A stretch of DNA of 64,000 bases from Rhodobacter sp. (lineage in GTDB: Bacteria; Pseudomonadota; Alphaproteobacteria; Rhodobacterales; Rhodobacteraceae): assembly GCA_020637555.1 (NCBI GenBank), contig JACKKF010000013.1:248001-312000 (forward strand), written 5' to 3'. The position numbers and the translations under genes were made by a program. Numbering within the stretch: the first letter of the stretch is position 1; each line of letters opens with the position of its first letter. The notes below the pieces were generated by a model. It was not told the origin of the DNA. It did not search any database and saw only the letters and a list, made by a program, of their open reading frames with translations. Below, one piece after another: positions 8,486 through 18,555 of this stretch.

Positions 8486-10341
8486 CGCCGGCCAAACAGC
8501 TTTTCGATATCGTCGAGCTTGAGTTCGACATAGGTGGGCCGCCCGTGGTTGCATTGGCCGGACAGGGGCGTTGCCTCCATCTCGCGCAGAAGGGCGTTCA
8601 TCTCATCGGCCCGCATCTGCCGGCCTGACCGGATCGACCCATGGCAGGCCATGCGGCTGAGAACGGCGTCGATGCGCGCCTCAAGCGCCTGGGACTGGCC
8701 CAGGTCGGACAGTTCGTCCAGAATGTCCAGCACCAGCCCCCGGGCATCGCAGCGGCCCAGCGCGGCGGGGGTTTCGCGGACGGCAATCGCGTCGCCGCCA
8801 AACGGTTCCAGCACCAGCCCCAACCGCGCCAGCTCCTCGGCATGGTCCAGCAGGCGGCGGGCATCCCCGGCGCTGAGGGGCACGATCTCGGGGATCAGCA
8901 GCGCCTGGGCGGTAACACCATGCGCGGCGATCTGCCGTTTCAGCCGTTCATAGACCAGCCTTTCATGTGCGGCGTGCTGATCGACGATGACGATTCCGTC
9001 GGTGGTCTGGGCGATGATGTAGTTCTCATGCACCTGTGCGCGGGCGGCACCCAGGGGGGCCTCGGTCGGGCCGGTCACGGGCTCGATACGGGCGGCGGTA
9101 AAGGGCTGCGGCGCTTCCGCCAGGTCCTGCGGTGCCTGCAGGTCATAGCTGCGCTGGATCGTGGTGGGCGACGGACGGCTGGCGAAATCCATCTGATACA
9201 CCCGAGGCGCCTGTGGCAGGGCGCCGTCCGGCCGCATCGCATCCAGTGTGGCGGTCGCCACCGTGCCCGAGGCCCTGTGCCCCGCCCCGGCCAGCGCATG
9301 CCGGATGCCGGTAACGATCAGCGCCCGCACCAGCCCGGGGTCGCGAAAGCGAACCTCGGCCTTGGCAGGGTGGACGTTCACATCCACCAGATGCGGGTCG
9401 CAGTCGATGAACAGCACCGCGGCCGGGTGCCGGTCGCGCGCCAGCACATCCATATAGGCGGCCCGCAGCGCACCCAGCAGTTGCTTGTCGCGCACCGGGC
9501 GGCCGTTGACAAAGACATGCTGCGCCACCGCCGCGCCGCGCGAATAGGTGGGCAAAGCGGCAAAGCCCGACAGCCGCACGTTGTCGCGCTCCAGATCCAG
9601 CCGCAGGGCGTTGTCGGTGAATTCGCGCCCCATCAATCGCGCCAGGCGGTTGCCCATGGCATCGAACAGGTCGCCCTGTTCGGCATCGACGCGCAGGATC
9701 TCGCGCCCGGCGTCGGCGTCATGCAGGGTAAAGCCGACATGGGGTTCGGCCATGGCCAGGCGGCGCATGGTGTCGGTGATCGCCTGCATCTCGGCCCGGT
9801 CCGAGCGCAGGAATTTCAGCCGTGCCGGGGTCGCATAGAACAGGTCGCGCAGTTCCACCTGCGTGCCCCGGTTCAGTGCGGCGGGGCGCACCGGGCCAAT
9901 CTGCCCGCCGGTGACGGCGATCTGCGCGCCTTCGTGCCCCTCGGCCCGGCTGGCGATGGTCAGCCGACCGACCGCGCCCAGCGACGGCAGCGCCTCGCCA
10001 CGAAACCCGAAGGTGTGGATGTCCAGCAGGTCGGACCCGTCGATCTTCGAGGTCGCGTGCCGGCTCAGCGCCAGCGGCAAGTCATCCGCTGTCATGCCGT
10101 GGCCGTCGTCGGTGACGCGGATCAAGGTCTTGCCGCCGCCTGCGATGTCCACCCTGACCCGCGTCGCGCGCGCATCGAGGGCGTTCTCCACCAGTTCCTT
10201 GACGGCCGACGCCGGGCGTTCCACGACCTCGCCCGCCGCGATGCGGTTTGCGGCGGCATCGTCAAGCTGCCGAATCACGGGGCGCGATTCGGGCTGCGTA
10301 TGGCGCATGTTGGGGCGGGTGGCGGTCATGCTACTAGGCAT
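8482..10341 (-). CDS. mutL: DNA mismatch repair protein MutL
   Basis: MutL couples MutS mismatch recognition to strand processing. The GHKL ATPase domain shows [29 protein letters not shown] motif [18 protein letters not shown] and [13 protein letters not shown]. The transducer has [10 protein letters not shown] and [13 protein letters not shown]. The C-terminal dimerisation domain ends [12 protein letters not shown] and [17 protein letters not shown]. Codons 1 (10341), 5 (10329) and 12 (10308) are all ATG and none has a strong Shine-Dalgarno, so the exact start is uncertain by up to 11 residues. A metal-binding C-terminal endonuclease motif, DQHAAHER followed by ACH and GRP elements, appears present. 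Couples to rmuC downstream. Confidence 0.93.
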   Translation of the reverse strand: MPSSMTATRPNMRHTQPESRPVIRQLDDAAANRIAAGEVVERPASAVKELVENALDARATRVRVDIAGGGKTLIRVTDDGHGMTADDLPLALSRHATSKIDGSDLLDIHTFGFRGEALPSLGAVGRLTIASRAEGHEGAQIAVTGGQIGPVRPAALNRGTQVELRDLFYATPARLKFLRSDRAEMQAITDTMRRLAMAEPHVGFTLHDADAGREILRVDAEQGDLFDAMGNRLARLMGREFTDNALRLDLERDNVRLSGFAALPTYSRGAAVAQHVFVNGRPVRDKQLLGALRAAYMDVLARDRHPAAVLFIDCDPHLVDVNVHPAKAEVRFRDPGLVRALIVTGIRHALAGAGHRASGTVATATLDAMRPDGALPQAPRVYQMDFASRPSPTTIQRSYDLQAPQDLAEAPQPFTAARIEPVTGPTEAPLGAARAQVHENYIIAQTTDGIVIVDQHAAHERLVYERLKRQIAAHGVTAQALLIPEIVPLSAGDARRLLDHAEELARLGLVLEPFGGDAIAVRETPAALGRCDARGLVLDILDELSDLGQSQALEARIDAVLSRMACHGSIRSGRQMRADEMNALLREMEATPLSGQCNHGRPTYVELKLDDIEKLFGRR

Positions 10342-10377
10342 AGCATGGAGACGACGGGCGCGAAAGCGAGTCGGTGA

Positions 10378-11304
10378 TCAGTTCAGCGGCGGCAGGCAGG
10401 GATCGGGGCGCTGATCGCGGTCATGGCTGTCCTCGACAAAACGGCACAGGCGGAGGTCAACGCCGTCGGGAAGGAAATCCGGCGGCTGATCAGCCCAGGC
10501 CCAGACGCGATCAAACGCAACACTGCTCAGGATCGTGGTGTTCTCATCGAAATGGGTCTGGCTGATCTGAGCGTTCGACAGAAACGCGCCGGTAAGATCC
10601 GCGCCATAAAACGCGGCCCGAGACAGATTTGCGCCGACGAGATAGGTTTCAACCAGATGGGTCCCAACCAGGTCGGCATTTCTGAGATTGCTTCCAGACA
10701 AGGCGGTCCCGGAGAGTTGCGCGCCCATGAGGTGGCTGTGGCTGAGATCGGCGTTGCTCAGCTCGGACCCGAGGGGAAACCGGGCCGAGGTCAAATCGGC
10801 GCCCGCCAGGTTGGCAGACGACAAGTCGCTGGGCCCGTCGCCAGGAGCAGAGAGCCGCAGGCCCGTCAGATCGACCGCGCCCTGGCACTCGACAACGCCA
10901 TACCTGTCAATCCAATGCCCACCCATCCGTTCGCAGGACAGATCAACGCCCCGCAACGAGACCCCCTGCGAGGCGAGATACTCCATCGCCTCGCGCTTGC
11001 CGGAATTGCCCGTGGCCGGTGTGGTCAGGATGCTCCATGCCCGGGCAATCGCCTCGTCCCGGCGGGTGATCTGGCTGGCCGCGATCTCGGCCAGGGTGGC
11101 GGCGTTCACGCGGCGGGCTTCGATCCGGTCCCGATAGTCGATCCAGAACGCCACGCTTGCCAGCAGGATCGACGCGAAGGTTGCCAGCAGGACGATCCGT
11201 TCGAACCAGCCCCAGGCCCCCAGGATATCCCGCCCCGCGGCGGTGTGGGCGGGTTGTGCGGGGCGGTGCTGGCGGGCGCGTTTCAGGTTCAGGCGTTTGC
11301 TCAT
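10378..11304 (-). CDS. Membrane-anchored pentapeptide-repeat protein
   Basis: A 308-aa protein with one membrane segment at about residues 36-54 (IVLLATFASILLASVAFWI), a short coiled region, then pentapeptide repeats from about 160 to 260 of the A(D/N)Lxx type: SANLAGADLTSARF, LSNADLSHSHLMGAQL, NLRNADLVGTHLVETYLVGANL and FYGADLTGAFLSNAQI. These would form a right-handed quadrilateral helix. The orientation of the repeat domain is unknown. It sits 45 bases after the M16 peptidase gene and 36 before mutL in the same direction. No partner can be named from sequence. Confidence 0.78.
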   Translation of the reverse strand: MSKRLNLKRARQHRPAQPAHTAAGRDILGAWGWFERIVLLATFASILLASVAFWIDYRDRIEARRVNAATLAEIAASQITRRDEAIARAWSILTTPATGNSGKREAMEYLASQGVSLRGVDLSCERMGGHWIDRYGVVECQGAVDLTGLRLSAPGDGPSDLSSANLAGADLTSARFPLGSELSNADLSHSHLMGAQLSGTALSGSNLRNADLVGTHLVETYLVGANLSRAAFYGADLTGAFLSNAQISQTHFDENTTILSSVAFDRVWAWADQPPDFLPDGVDLRLCRFVEDSHDRDQRPDPCLPPLN

Positions 11305-11349
11305 GGACAGAACTTGCCCGCGCGCCCCGCGGTGGTCAATCGGGCCGGG

Positions 11350-12666
11350 TTACTCGGATGTCGTCTCGACCCCCACGGGCTGACCCACCACCACGAAATG
11401 CAGCGCATCGGGTTGCGCCAGACGGCGGGCGACGCGCTGGATGTCCTCAAGCGTGACCGCGTTCAGCAGATCGTTGCGGATGTTGACGTAGTTCAGCGGG
11501 AAACCCTGGAACTGCATCGACGCCAGGATCGAGGCGATGGAATCGTTGCCGTCGAACCGCAGCGGATAGGCGCCTGTGAGATAGGTTTTCACCTGGTCCA
11601 GTTGTTCCTGCGTGATGCCGTCGTCGGCCAGCCACTGGAACTGCTGGCGCACCAGGTCGATCGCCTCGGCCGCGTTTTCGTTGCCGGTGGAAAAACGGCC
11701 GACGAAACTGTCGCCAAAGCGGTTCGAGGCAATCGAGGTATAGATGCCATAGGTCAGACCGCGTTCCTCGCGGATTTCGTGCATCAGACGCGAGCCAAAG
11801 CCGCCGCCGCCGAAGATCTCGTTCATGACATAGGCGGGCATGAAATCGGAATCATCCCAGCGCATCCCGCCATGACCGAACTGGATGACCGATTGCGGCC
11901 CCGGGAAATCGACGACCGTCACCCCCGGCGCGGCCTGATAGCTGCGGTATTCGGGCAGCGCGACAGTCGCGGCGGGCAGGTCGCCCTCGATCCGGTCGAC
12001 GATTGCGCCCAGCTCGGCCGGGGTGATGTCGCCGGCGGCCCCGACATAGACCTGATCGCCGGAAAATGCCGCACGGTGGGCCTCGAGCATGTCATCGAGG
12101 GTGAGCGCGCCCAGCGTGTTCGGCGTGCCGTCGGTCGGCGTGGCATAGGCATGGCCGGCAAAGCCCTGCGCCGCCCAGGTCTGCTGGGCAATGGTGTTGG
12201 GGTTGCGCGCCGCACGTTCCAGCGAGGCGACGGCCTGCGCCCGCACGCGATCGAGGCTCATCTGATCCAGATGCGGGTCGGCCAGCGCCATCAGCGCCAG
12301 GTCGATGACCTGATCGCGGTTTTCGGTCAGCGCGCGAATGGTCATCGTGACCGAATCGCGTCCGGCCTCGAACGAGACATCGGCCGCCAGGGACTCGAGC
12401 GCGGCGGCGTATTGCTGCGCGTCCAGATCCCCCGCCCCTTCGCTGAGAAGCGCGGTCATGAGCGAGACCGCGCCCGCCTTGTTCACCGGATCCAGCGCGG
12501 CGCCGCCGGTAAAGATCACCTGAATGGACACGAAGGGGATCGAATGTTCCTCGGACAGCCAGGCGGTGTGCCCCATGGGCGAGGTCACGTCCTGGATTTC
12601 GATGGCACCGGCAGGCAGGGCCAGGGTGCAGATCAACGTGGCGGTGCTGAGAAAACGGGCGATCAT
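11350..12666 (-). CDS. M16 family peptidase-like protein, non-catalytic subunit type
   Basis: A 438-aa secreted M16 (insulinase-like) protein with signal peptide 1-21 (ALPAGA). The HxxEH zinc motif is absent: the equivalent region reads AGAVSLMTALLSEGAG. It keeps the R/Y-rich substrate-binding region ERGLTYGIYTS and the GGGGFGSRL loop found in M16B partner subunits. Its start overlaps the stop of the catalytic M16 gene by four bases (ATGA). Known M16B enzymes are heterodimers of one zinc-binding and one inactive chain, so these two very probably form a periplasmic heterodimer. Substrates are unknown. Confidence 0.85.
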   Translation of the reverse strand: MIARFLSTATLICTLALPAGAIEIQDVTSPMGHTAWLSEEHSIPFVSIQVIFTGGAALDPVNKAGAVSLMTALLSEGAGDLDAQQYAAALESLAADVSFEAGRDSVTMTIRALTENRDQVIDLALMALADPHLDQMSLDRVRAQAVASLERAARNPNTIAQQTWAAQGFAGHAYATPTDGTPNTLGALTLDDMLEAHRAAFSGDQVYVGAAGDITPAELGAIVDRIEGDLPAATVALPEYRSYQAAPGVTVVDFPGPQSVIQFGHGGMRWDDSDFMPAYVMNEIFGGGGFGSRLMHEIREERGLTYGIYTSIASNRFGDSFVGRFSTGNENAAEAIDLVRQQFQWLADDGITQEQLDQVKTYLTGAYPLRFDGNDSIASILASMQFQGFPLNYVNIRNDLLNAVTLEDIQRVARRLAQPDALHFVVVGQPVGVETTSE

Positions 12667-13997
12667 TGGGCATCCTCCGCCATCAGCCAGCCGGTGACCG
12701 AGGCGTTGCGATTGAGCTGGCGCGCGGCAGCGACGACTTCCTCGGGCGTGACGGATTCCAGCTCGTCCAGCCAGTCGTGATAATCCTGCAAGGTCAGGCC
12801 GATGGCCAGGTCCGCCCCCACGTCCTGCGCACGCCCGGCGGTGTCGTCCTGATCGTATATGGCGCTGGCGCGCAATTGCATCCGCACGCGCTGGAACTGC
12901 TCAGGGTCGGGGCCGTTGGCGATGAAATCGGCGAGGACCTGGTCCATCGCATCCTCGGCCTGCTGCAAGGTGACATCGGGCTTTGGCATCACCCCCAGGG
13001 TAAAGGTTCCCTGATCCAGCGCCGATCCGTCATATCCGGCCCAGGCGCTGACGGCGATGTTCTGGTCATAGGTCAGCGCACGTTCCAGAACCGAGGTCTG
13101 CGACGATCCCCCAAGCAACGCGGCCAGCACCTGGAACGCGGCCGCCTGGTGCTGATCGCCGGTCAGCCGGCGTGGTGCCAGATACAGGCGATAGAGATAG
13201 GGTTGCCCGACCCGCGCGTCATGCATGATCAGGCGCCGCTCGGCGTATTGCGTGGGCTCTGTCGGATGGTCGCGCGGCGGCAGGTCGGCCACCGGAGGAA
13301 TGGGGCCATAATACTGGTCGGCCAGGGCGCGGACCTCGTCGGGCGTGACATCGCCGGCAACCACCAGGATCGCGTTGTTGGGCGCATAATGCTGGTGGTA
13401 AAAGGCCGAGGCGATATCGCCGGTCAGTTGCTGCATCTCGTGGCGCCAGCCGATGATCGGACGGCCATAGGGGCTGTTCTGGAACAGCGCCGCGCGCATC
13501 TGTTCGCCAAAGATCCGATCGGGGCTGGATTCCAGCGTTTGACCCCGTTCGCGCAGGATCACGTCGCGTTCCGGCAGCCAGTCCGACCGGTCCAGCCGCA
13601 GGTGGGTCATGCGGTCGGCTTCCATCTGCATCATCAGGCCCAGCCGGTCGGCGGCGACGCGCTGGTGATAGGCGGTGTAATCCCAACTGGTGAAGGCGTT
13701 GTGCGTGCCGCCGTTGGCCTGCACGATCCGGTCGAAATCGCCCTCCTCCATCGTATCGGTGGCCTTGAACATCAGGTGTTCCAGGAAATGCGCGATGCCG
13801 GAATGCCCGGCGGGATCGTCGGCGGCACCGACGCGATACCAGACCATGTGCACGACGACCGGGGCGCGGTGGTCCTCGATCACGACGACCTGCATGCCGT
13901 TGTCCAGCGAGAATTCCACCGGATCCGAGGCGCGGGCGGCCAGTGGCGCGGCGGCCAGCAGAAAAGCGGCGGCAATCAGGCGCTTGGCGATGAACAT
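12663..13997 (-). CDS. M16 family zinc metallopeptidase, catalytic subunit
   Basis: A 444-aa secreted metallopeptidase. Signal peptide at residues 1-23 (ends AARA). Inverted zinc motif H70-F-L-E73-H74 within GIAHFLEHLMFK, followed at the usual distance by the third ligand region NGGTHNAFTSWDYTAYHQ. The downstream inactive M16 partner is translationally coupled. The frame remains open for 240 codons upstream of 13997, but that stretch overlaps the lipoprotein gene in another frame and is not part of this protein. ATG at 13997 gives the signal peptide. Likely periplasmic peptide turnover. Confidence 0.88.
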   Translation of the reverse strand: MFIAKRLIAAAFLLAAAPLAARASDPVEFSLDNGMQVVVIEDHRAPVVVHMVWYRVGAADDPAGHSGIAHFLEHLMFKATDTMEEGDFDRIVQANGGTHNAFTSWDYTAYHQRVAADRLGLMMQMEADRMTHLRLDRSDWLPERDVILRERGQTLESSPDRIFGEQMRAALFQNSPYGRPIIGWRHEMQQLTGDIASAFYHQHYAPNNAILVVAGDVTPDEVRALADQYYGPIPPVADLPPRDHPTEPTQYAERRLIMHDARVGQPYLYRLYLAPRRLTGDQHQAAAFQVLAALLGGSSQTSVLERALTYDQNIAVSAWAGYDGSALDQGTFTLGVMPKPDVTLQQAEDAMDQVLADFIANGPDPEQFQRVRMQLRASAIYDQDDTAGRAQDVGADLAIGLTLQDYHDWLDELESVTPEEVVAAARQLNRNASVTGWLMAEDAQ

Positions 13998-14101
13998 GGT
14001 GCGGGCTCCGGTCCTGGTGTCGACCGCAGAATTACCGGCCCCGGGGCCGCGCGCAACGGGGGTTGCCGCAGTTGTGAAGCAATCGCGATGACGGGGCCGG
14101 A

Positions 14102-14635
14102 TTACTGGCCGGGCGGTGGCGGCGCCGACGGCGTGCGCGCACCCCGGTTGCGCCAGCGCCGCAATTCGTCCTGCGGATCGAGAAGCTGGTCCTCGTAGGC
14201 GCGGCGATACATGTTCGTGTTGAACAGCCGTTCCAGCGGGCGCACGCGGGTTCCCTGGCGCAATTGCAGATCTTCCGAGGCCAGCTCTTGCCGGATCTCG
14301 GGGTCCACACCCTCGCGCCCGGCGTAGCGCACCAGCCCGGCGTCGGCCGCAGGGACACCGCGCGTCTGCGTGGCCGAGGGGCGGCCACCCAGGGCAGTCA
14401 CGGCCTCGGCCCTGGGGTTGGGATCGACCAGATTGGTGCCACCCGGGGTCGGAGTCGGCAGCGCGCTGAAATCCGACGGCGCCTGCAACGGGTTTGTCGG
14501 CACGATCGAGAATTCGTCCGGGCTGTCCTGATGGGCCTGAAGGTTCATCAATTGCGGCGTTTCGCCCGCGCGCGAGCAGGCGCTGACGGCCAGCAGGCCG
14601 AACGCGATCAAGACGCCAAGGCGAAGAGTGCTCAT
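14102..14635 (-). CDS. DUF3035 lipoprotein, possible BAM-complex accessory (BamF-like)
   Basis: A 177-aa lipoprotein. The signal sequence MSTLRLGVLIAFGLLAVSACS ends in a lipobox (LAVSAC) with the lipidated cysteine at residue 20. The mature part has the P-rich SDFSALPTPTPGG segment typical of alphaproteobacterial DUF3035 proteins and ends in a charged RRWRNRG tail. Members are often labelled BamF, an outer-membrane assembly accessory; that name is family knowledge, not evident from motifs. Placed between lspA, which processes lipoproteins, and the M16 pair, a common order in this family of bacteria. Confidence 0.78.
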   Translation of the reverse strand: MSTLRLGVLIAFGLLAVSACSRAGETPQLMNLQAHQDSPDEFSIVPTNPLQAPSDFSALPTPTPGGTNLVDPNPRAEAVTALGGRPSATQTRGVPAADAGLVRYAGREGVDPEIRQELASEDLQLRQGTRVRPLERLFNTNMYRRAYEDQLLDPQDELRRWRNRGARTPSAPPPPGQ

Positions 14636-14667
14636 CCGTGGTCCCCGGTCCTCTGAGGTGCCCCTGT

Positions 14668-15159
14668 TTAGCCCATGCCCGTGCCGCCGTCACGGGGCGT
14701 TTTTCCCCCAGCGGCAAGGATCAGCCCGAATGCGCCGACGAAAATCGCGATATCGGCCACGTTGAACGCCCAGGGGTTGGTCCAGCCACAGCACGAGACA
14801 TTGAGGAAATCCGCCACCGCGCCCCAGACCGCGCGGTCGATCGCATTGCCCAGCGCCCCGCCGATCAGCGCGCCCGCGGCCAGTTGCATCACCGGACGCG
14901 CGCCTTCCTTGCGGGTCCAGCGCCAGACCCAGACACTGACGACGATCGGCAACACCACCAGAACCCAGCGCAGCACCTGCGATTCGTCGGCGAACAGGCC
15001 AAAGTTGACCCCCCGGTTCCACGCCATCGTCAGCGCGACGACCGGGGGCAGCACGTCGATATGCAGGACCTCGGGCAGGTTCAGGCCGACCACGACCAGC
15101 CATTTCAGGGCCTGATCCAGCGCGACCACCAGAACCGATGTCCAGAACGCGATCTTCAT
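14668..15159 (-). CDS. lspA: Lipoprotein signal peptidase (signal peptidase II)
   Basis: A 163-aa inner-membrane aspartyl peptidase that removes signal peptides from diacylglyceryl prolipoproteins. Four membrane segments. Conserved N-x-G-x-x-F in [10 protein letters not shown]. The catalytic pair is D108 in GNAIDR and D136 in FNVADIAI. An unusual CC pair occurs in [16 protein letters not shown] between them. The ATG at 15159 lies one base after the purH stop (15161-15163 complement), so the two are co-translated. Length and topology are standard. Confidence 0.93.
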   Translation of the reverse strand: MKIAFWTSVLVVALDQALKWLVVVGLNLPEVLHIDVLPPVVALTMAWNRGVNFGLFADESQVLRWVLVVLPIVVSVWVWRWTRKEGARPVMQLAAGALIGGALGNAIDRAVWGAVADFLNVSCCGWTNPWAFNVADIAIFVGAFGLILAAGGKTPRDGGTGMG

Positions 15160-15160
15160 G

Positions 15161-16735
15161 TCAGTGCCGGAAGTGCCGCATTCCGGTAAAGACCATCGCC
15201 AGCCCGGCCGCGTCGGCGGCGGCGATCACCTCGGCGTCGCGCATCGAGCCGCCGGGCTGGATGACGCAAGTCGCGCCCGCCGCCGCGGCCTCCATCAGGC
15301 CGTCGGGGAAGGGGAAGAACGCATCCGACGCCACCGCCGACCCGATGGTCAGGGGCTGGGGCAGACCCAGCACCTCGGCCATGCGTTCGGCCTTTTTGGC
15401 AGCGATCAGGGCGCTGTCCACACGGCTCATCTGGCCGGCGCCGACGCCCACGGTCGCGCCGTCGCGCACATAGACGATGGCGTTCGACTTGACGTGTTTG
15501 GCAACCTTCCAGGCGAACAGCAGGTCCTGCATCTGTGCGTCCGTCGGCGCCTTTTTCGTCACCACCGTCAGGTCATCGAGACCGACAAAGCCATTGTCCT
15601 TGTCCTGGACCAGGAAGCCACCCGCGACCTGCCGGAAGGTCAGCCCGCCCGCGCGCACGTCGGGCAGACCCTCGGTGGTCAGCAGGCGCAGGTTCTTCTT
15701 GGCGGCAAAGATCGCCCTGGCCTCGTCGCTGGCGCCGGGGGCGATGACGACTTCGGTGAAGATGCCGGTGATCTCGTGCGCGGTTTCCGCGTCCAGCGGC
15801 TGGTTCAGCGCGACAATGCCGCCAAAGGCCGAGGTGCGGTCGCAGTCGAACGCGGCCTTGTAGGCGTCCAGCAGCGTCCGGCCTCGCGCCACGCCGCTGG
15901 GGTTCGCGTGCTTGATGATCGCGCAGGCCGGGCCATCGGTGAATTCGGCCACCAGCTCGAACGCGGCGTCGGTATCGTTGATGTTGTTATAGGACAGTTC
16001 CTTGCCCTGATGCTGCACGGCGGTGGCAACCCCCGGGCGGCCCGTGCCGTCCGTGTAGAAGGCCGCCGACTGATGCGGGTTTTCCCCGTAACGCAGCGTT
16101 TGCGCCAGCGTGCCGGCGAACGCCCGGCGGCGGGGCGCGGGGGTTTCCAGCGACCTGGCGAACCAGGCGCTGACGGCGGCGTCATAGGCGGCCGTGCGGG
16201 CATAGGTGTTCGCGGCCATCTCCTGCCGGAACCTGAGGGTGGTGCCGCCCTGATCCAGTTGCGCCAGCAGGGGTGCATAATCGTCGGGATCGGTGATGAC
16301 GGTGACCCAGGCGTGGTTCTTGGCGGCGGCGCGCAGCATCGCCGGGCCGCCGATGTCGATGTTTTCCACGCAGTCGTCATAGTCGCCGCCGCGCGCGACG
16401 GTGGCCTCGAACGGATAGAGGTTCACCACCAGCAGGTCGATCGGCAGGATGCCGTGTTCTTCCATCGAGGCGCGGTGGCCGGCGTCCTCGCGCAGGGCCA
16501 GCAGACCGCCGTGAACCATCGGGTGCAGCGTCTTGACCCGGCCGTCCATCATCTCGGGAAGCCGGTCAGCTCGGCCACGTCCCTGACCGCCAGTCCCGCG
16601 TCGCGCAGCGCCTTGGCGGTGCCCCGGTCGAGACCAGCTCAACCCCTTTGTCGGCCAGGGCGCGGCCCAGTCGATCAGCCCGCCCTTGTCCGAGACAGAG
16701 AGAAGGGCGCGTTTCAGCGGGACGATATCGGTCAT
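15161..16735 (-). CDS. purH: Bifunctional AICAR transformylase/IMP cyclohydrolase PurH (with scrambled N-terminal segment)
   Basis: Catalyses the last two steps of IMP synthesis. The 524-aa frame has normal PurH ends and core: [89 protein letters not shown] and [11 protein letters not shown]. Codons 25-59 (16559-16663) do not look like PurH. Restoring one C near 16663 (GCCGCGCC for GCCCGCGCC), one G near 16624 (GGGG for GGGGG) and one C near 16558 (TTCCCGAG for TTCCCCGAG) recovers the expected [22 protein letters not shown] sequence. Three single-base losses in homopolymers cancel, so the frame survives. Sequencing error is likely; if real, the cyclohydrolase domain is damaged. Confidence 0.9.
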   Translation of the reverse strand: MTDIVPLKRALLSVSDKGGLIDWAAPWPTKGLSWSRPGHRQGAARRGTGGQGRGRADRLPEMMDGRVKTLHPMVHGGLLALREDAGHRASMEEHGILPIDLLVVNLYPFEATVARGGDYDDCVENIDIGGPAMLRAAAKNHAWVTVITDPDDYAPLLAQLDQGGTTLRFRQEMAANTYARTAAYDAAVSAWFARSLETPAPRRRAFAGTLAQTLRYGENPHQSAAFYTDGTGRPGVATAVQHQGKELSYNNINDTDAAFELVAEFTDGPACAIIKHANPSGVARGRTLLDAYKAAFDCDRTSAFGGIVALNQPLDAETAHEITGIFTEVVIAPGASDEARAIFAAKKNLRLLTTEGLPDVRAGGLTFRQVAGGFLVQDKDNGFVGLDDLTVVTKKAPTDAQMQDLLFAWKVAKHVKSNAIVYVRDGATVGVGAGQMSRVDSALIAAKKAERMAEVLGLPQPLTIGSAVASDAFFPFPDGLMEAAAAGATCVIQPGGSMRDAEVIAAADAAGLAMVFTGMRHFRH

Positions 16736-16748
16736 GGGGCAGCGGTCC

Positions 16749-18503
16749 TCAGTCGAGAGCGAACAGATCTCGCGGCAGGGCCAGGTCGGTGTCGCGGCCG
16801 ATGTCGCGAATTGCCAGCGGGGTATCCTGAGCCTTGGCCAGTGTCCAGTTGATCTGGCTGGTTTCGTCCAGGATTGCGGCGCGAACCACGATCTGCTGGC
16901 AGGGGCGCGGCGCCAGCCGGCCCTTTTCCAGATAGACCGACGGTTCCAGCGACAGCCGCCCCGGTCCGTCGAACCGGAAAACCCAGATCTCGCCCGACGG
17001 CAGCGCAACCGAAACCGCGCTGCCGTTCATGTCCAGCGAGGGGTCGGCCTCGGGGTGCAGGTGGAAGCGCAGCGCATAGGAAATTCCGCGCATCCGACCG
17101 GCATCGAGCAGGCGATCAAAGGTCTTGCGATGCGCGGGTTCCAGCGCGGCCAGCGTGTCCTCGCCCAGCACCACGCGGCCATCGCGGGACAGTTCCAGCG
17201 TTCGCACATGGGTCAGCCCGTGGGTGGGCACATAGCCGTCATGGCTGAGAAGCAGCGACGCCGCGTCGCGTTCGTCGGTGCGGTGCAGCGTGACCAGACC
17301 CGGGCCATCGACCAGCGGGGCGCCGCCATCCTCGGGCCGGCTGGCGCGACCAAAGCGGGCCGAGGACGTGCCGTCGATCGACAGCGTGGAATGTGAATTC
17401 GTCGCGCGGGCGGCCTTTTCCCATTCCGGGCCAAAAGGCACGCCCGAGCCCGAGTTGACGATCAGCGGCCGGCGATTCGAGGTCAGCTCGAACGCCAGCA
17501 TCGAGGCATGGGCACGGTGGGCGGCGGATCCCGACGGCGGCGCTGCAGCATCGACGATGACACTGGTGCGGCCGCCTTCCAGCCGGGCAAAGCCCATCGC
17601 CCGCGGCAGCGGCGGGCGCACCGGAACCGCGGCGATGGCCAGCGCATGTTCGAACCGCCCCTCCATCCCGCGGCCACCGCCATGGAACCGGGCCAATCCG
17701 CCGTCCGCGTGCCTGAGCGTGCGCAGGCAGGGCGTGATCCGGTCAATGGCCGAGTCCAGCGCCTGTGGCGTCGGCGCTTCGGCATCCTCCAGCGCCAGCT
17801 TGGCCCAGGTCAGCAGCGTGAAGACTTCAAGCAGGTCCTCGGGGTTGCGGCTGGCGATGGCGCCCTCTGGGTCGATATCGGTGTCGCAGGCGGTGGCAAG
17901 CGCCCGCGTCGCCGCCTCGCGGTAACCGTCCATGCCCAGCAGGGCATAGGCGGCATACAGCAGACCTGTGAGGGCCTCGAACCGGGGCAGGCCGGGTTGC
18001 GCGGCCTGCCAGCGGCGGGCAAGGAACGCGGTCTGACGGCCAAGCGCGGCGAAGAATGGCTGGTTCTCGGCGCCGGTTCGGGCCGAGGTCAGGAAGATCG
18101 CGTGATGCAGCCAGCGCAACACCCGGCGCCCGACGAGGTCGGGCTCCCATCCCGGGCCGTCGCCCATGCCGAACCGCTCGATCCAGTCGAACACCCAGCC
18201 CTGCGCCGCCAGTCGCGCATTGCGGTCGCCATTGGCCGCCAGATGATCCAGCCAGCCCATGCCGTGCAGTTCGGCGGAGAATCCCAGCGAGGGGGCCTCG
18301 ACCGACCAGGGTTCCAGCGTTTCGACCATGTGACCGGCCAGCAGGAAATTGCCCTGCGCGATCTGCCGCCCGCGGGCAAAGAAGCCCACCGTGCGCGGTT
18401 CGGGCATCGAGGTGAAGCCACCCGCTGCCGGGGCCGAGCGCACCGCGCGCGCGGCGAGGCGGTTGCCCCACCGGCGTTTGCGCGCTGCCCAGCCGTGCTC
18501 CAT
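16749..18503 (-). CDS. Heparinase II/III-like family protein
   Basis: A 584-aa protein of the heparinase II/III-like family, which in this bacterial group commonly sits beside purH and rsmB. An all-alpha N-terminal region (about 60-310) contains FNHxLL-type elements such as [28 protein letters not shown] and [18 protein letters not shown] beta-rich C-terminal half follows, with [28 protein letters not shown], where conserved N and H residues match the lyase family. No signal peptide is evident. Whether it is a real polysaccharide lyase in the cell envelope or has another role is unknown. It ends 13 bases before purH. Confidence 0.82.
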   Translation of the reverse strand: MEHGWAARKRRWGNRLAARAVRSAPAAGGFTSMPEPRTVGFFARGRQIAQGNFLLAGHMVETLEPWSVEAPSLGFSAELHGMGWLDHLAANGDRNARLAAQGWVFDWIERFGMGDGPGWEPDLVGRRVLRWLHHAIFLTSARTGAENQPFFAALGRQTAFLARRWQAAQPGLPRFEALTGLLYAAYALLGMDGYREAATRALATACDTDIDPEGAIASRNPEDLLEVFTLLTWAKLALEDAEAPTPQALDSAIDRITPCLRTLRHADGGLARFHGGGRGMEGRFEHALAIAAVPVRPPLPRAMGFARLEGGRTSVIVDAAAPPSGSAAHRAHASMLAFELTSNRRPLIVNSGSGVPFGPEWEKAARATNSHSTLSIDGTSSARFGRASRPEDGGAPLVDGPGLVTLHRTDERDAASLLLSHDGYVPTHGLTHVRTLELSRDGRVVLGEDTLAALEPAHRKTFDRLLDAGRMRGISYALRFHLHPEADPSLDMNGSAVSVALPSGEIWVFRFDGPGRLSLEPSVYLEKGRLAPRPCQQIVVRAAILDETSQINWTLAKAQDTPLAIRDIGRDTDLALPRDLFALD

Positions 18504-18555
18504 GCCTCACCTCTTTTCGTTGGGCATAGCGCCCCCGGACACGTCTGTCACGCGA

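Noticed and set aside
13998..14717. The 240-codon upstream extension of the catalytic M16 frame
   Set aside because: It overlaps the DUF3035 lipoprotein in another frame, and the signal peptide begins only at 13997.
16736..17008. N-terminal extension of the purH frame by 91 codons
   Set aside because: It overlaps the heparinase-like gene, and MTDIVPLKR at 16735 is the normal PurH start.
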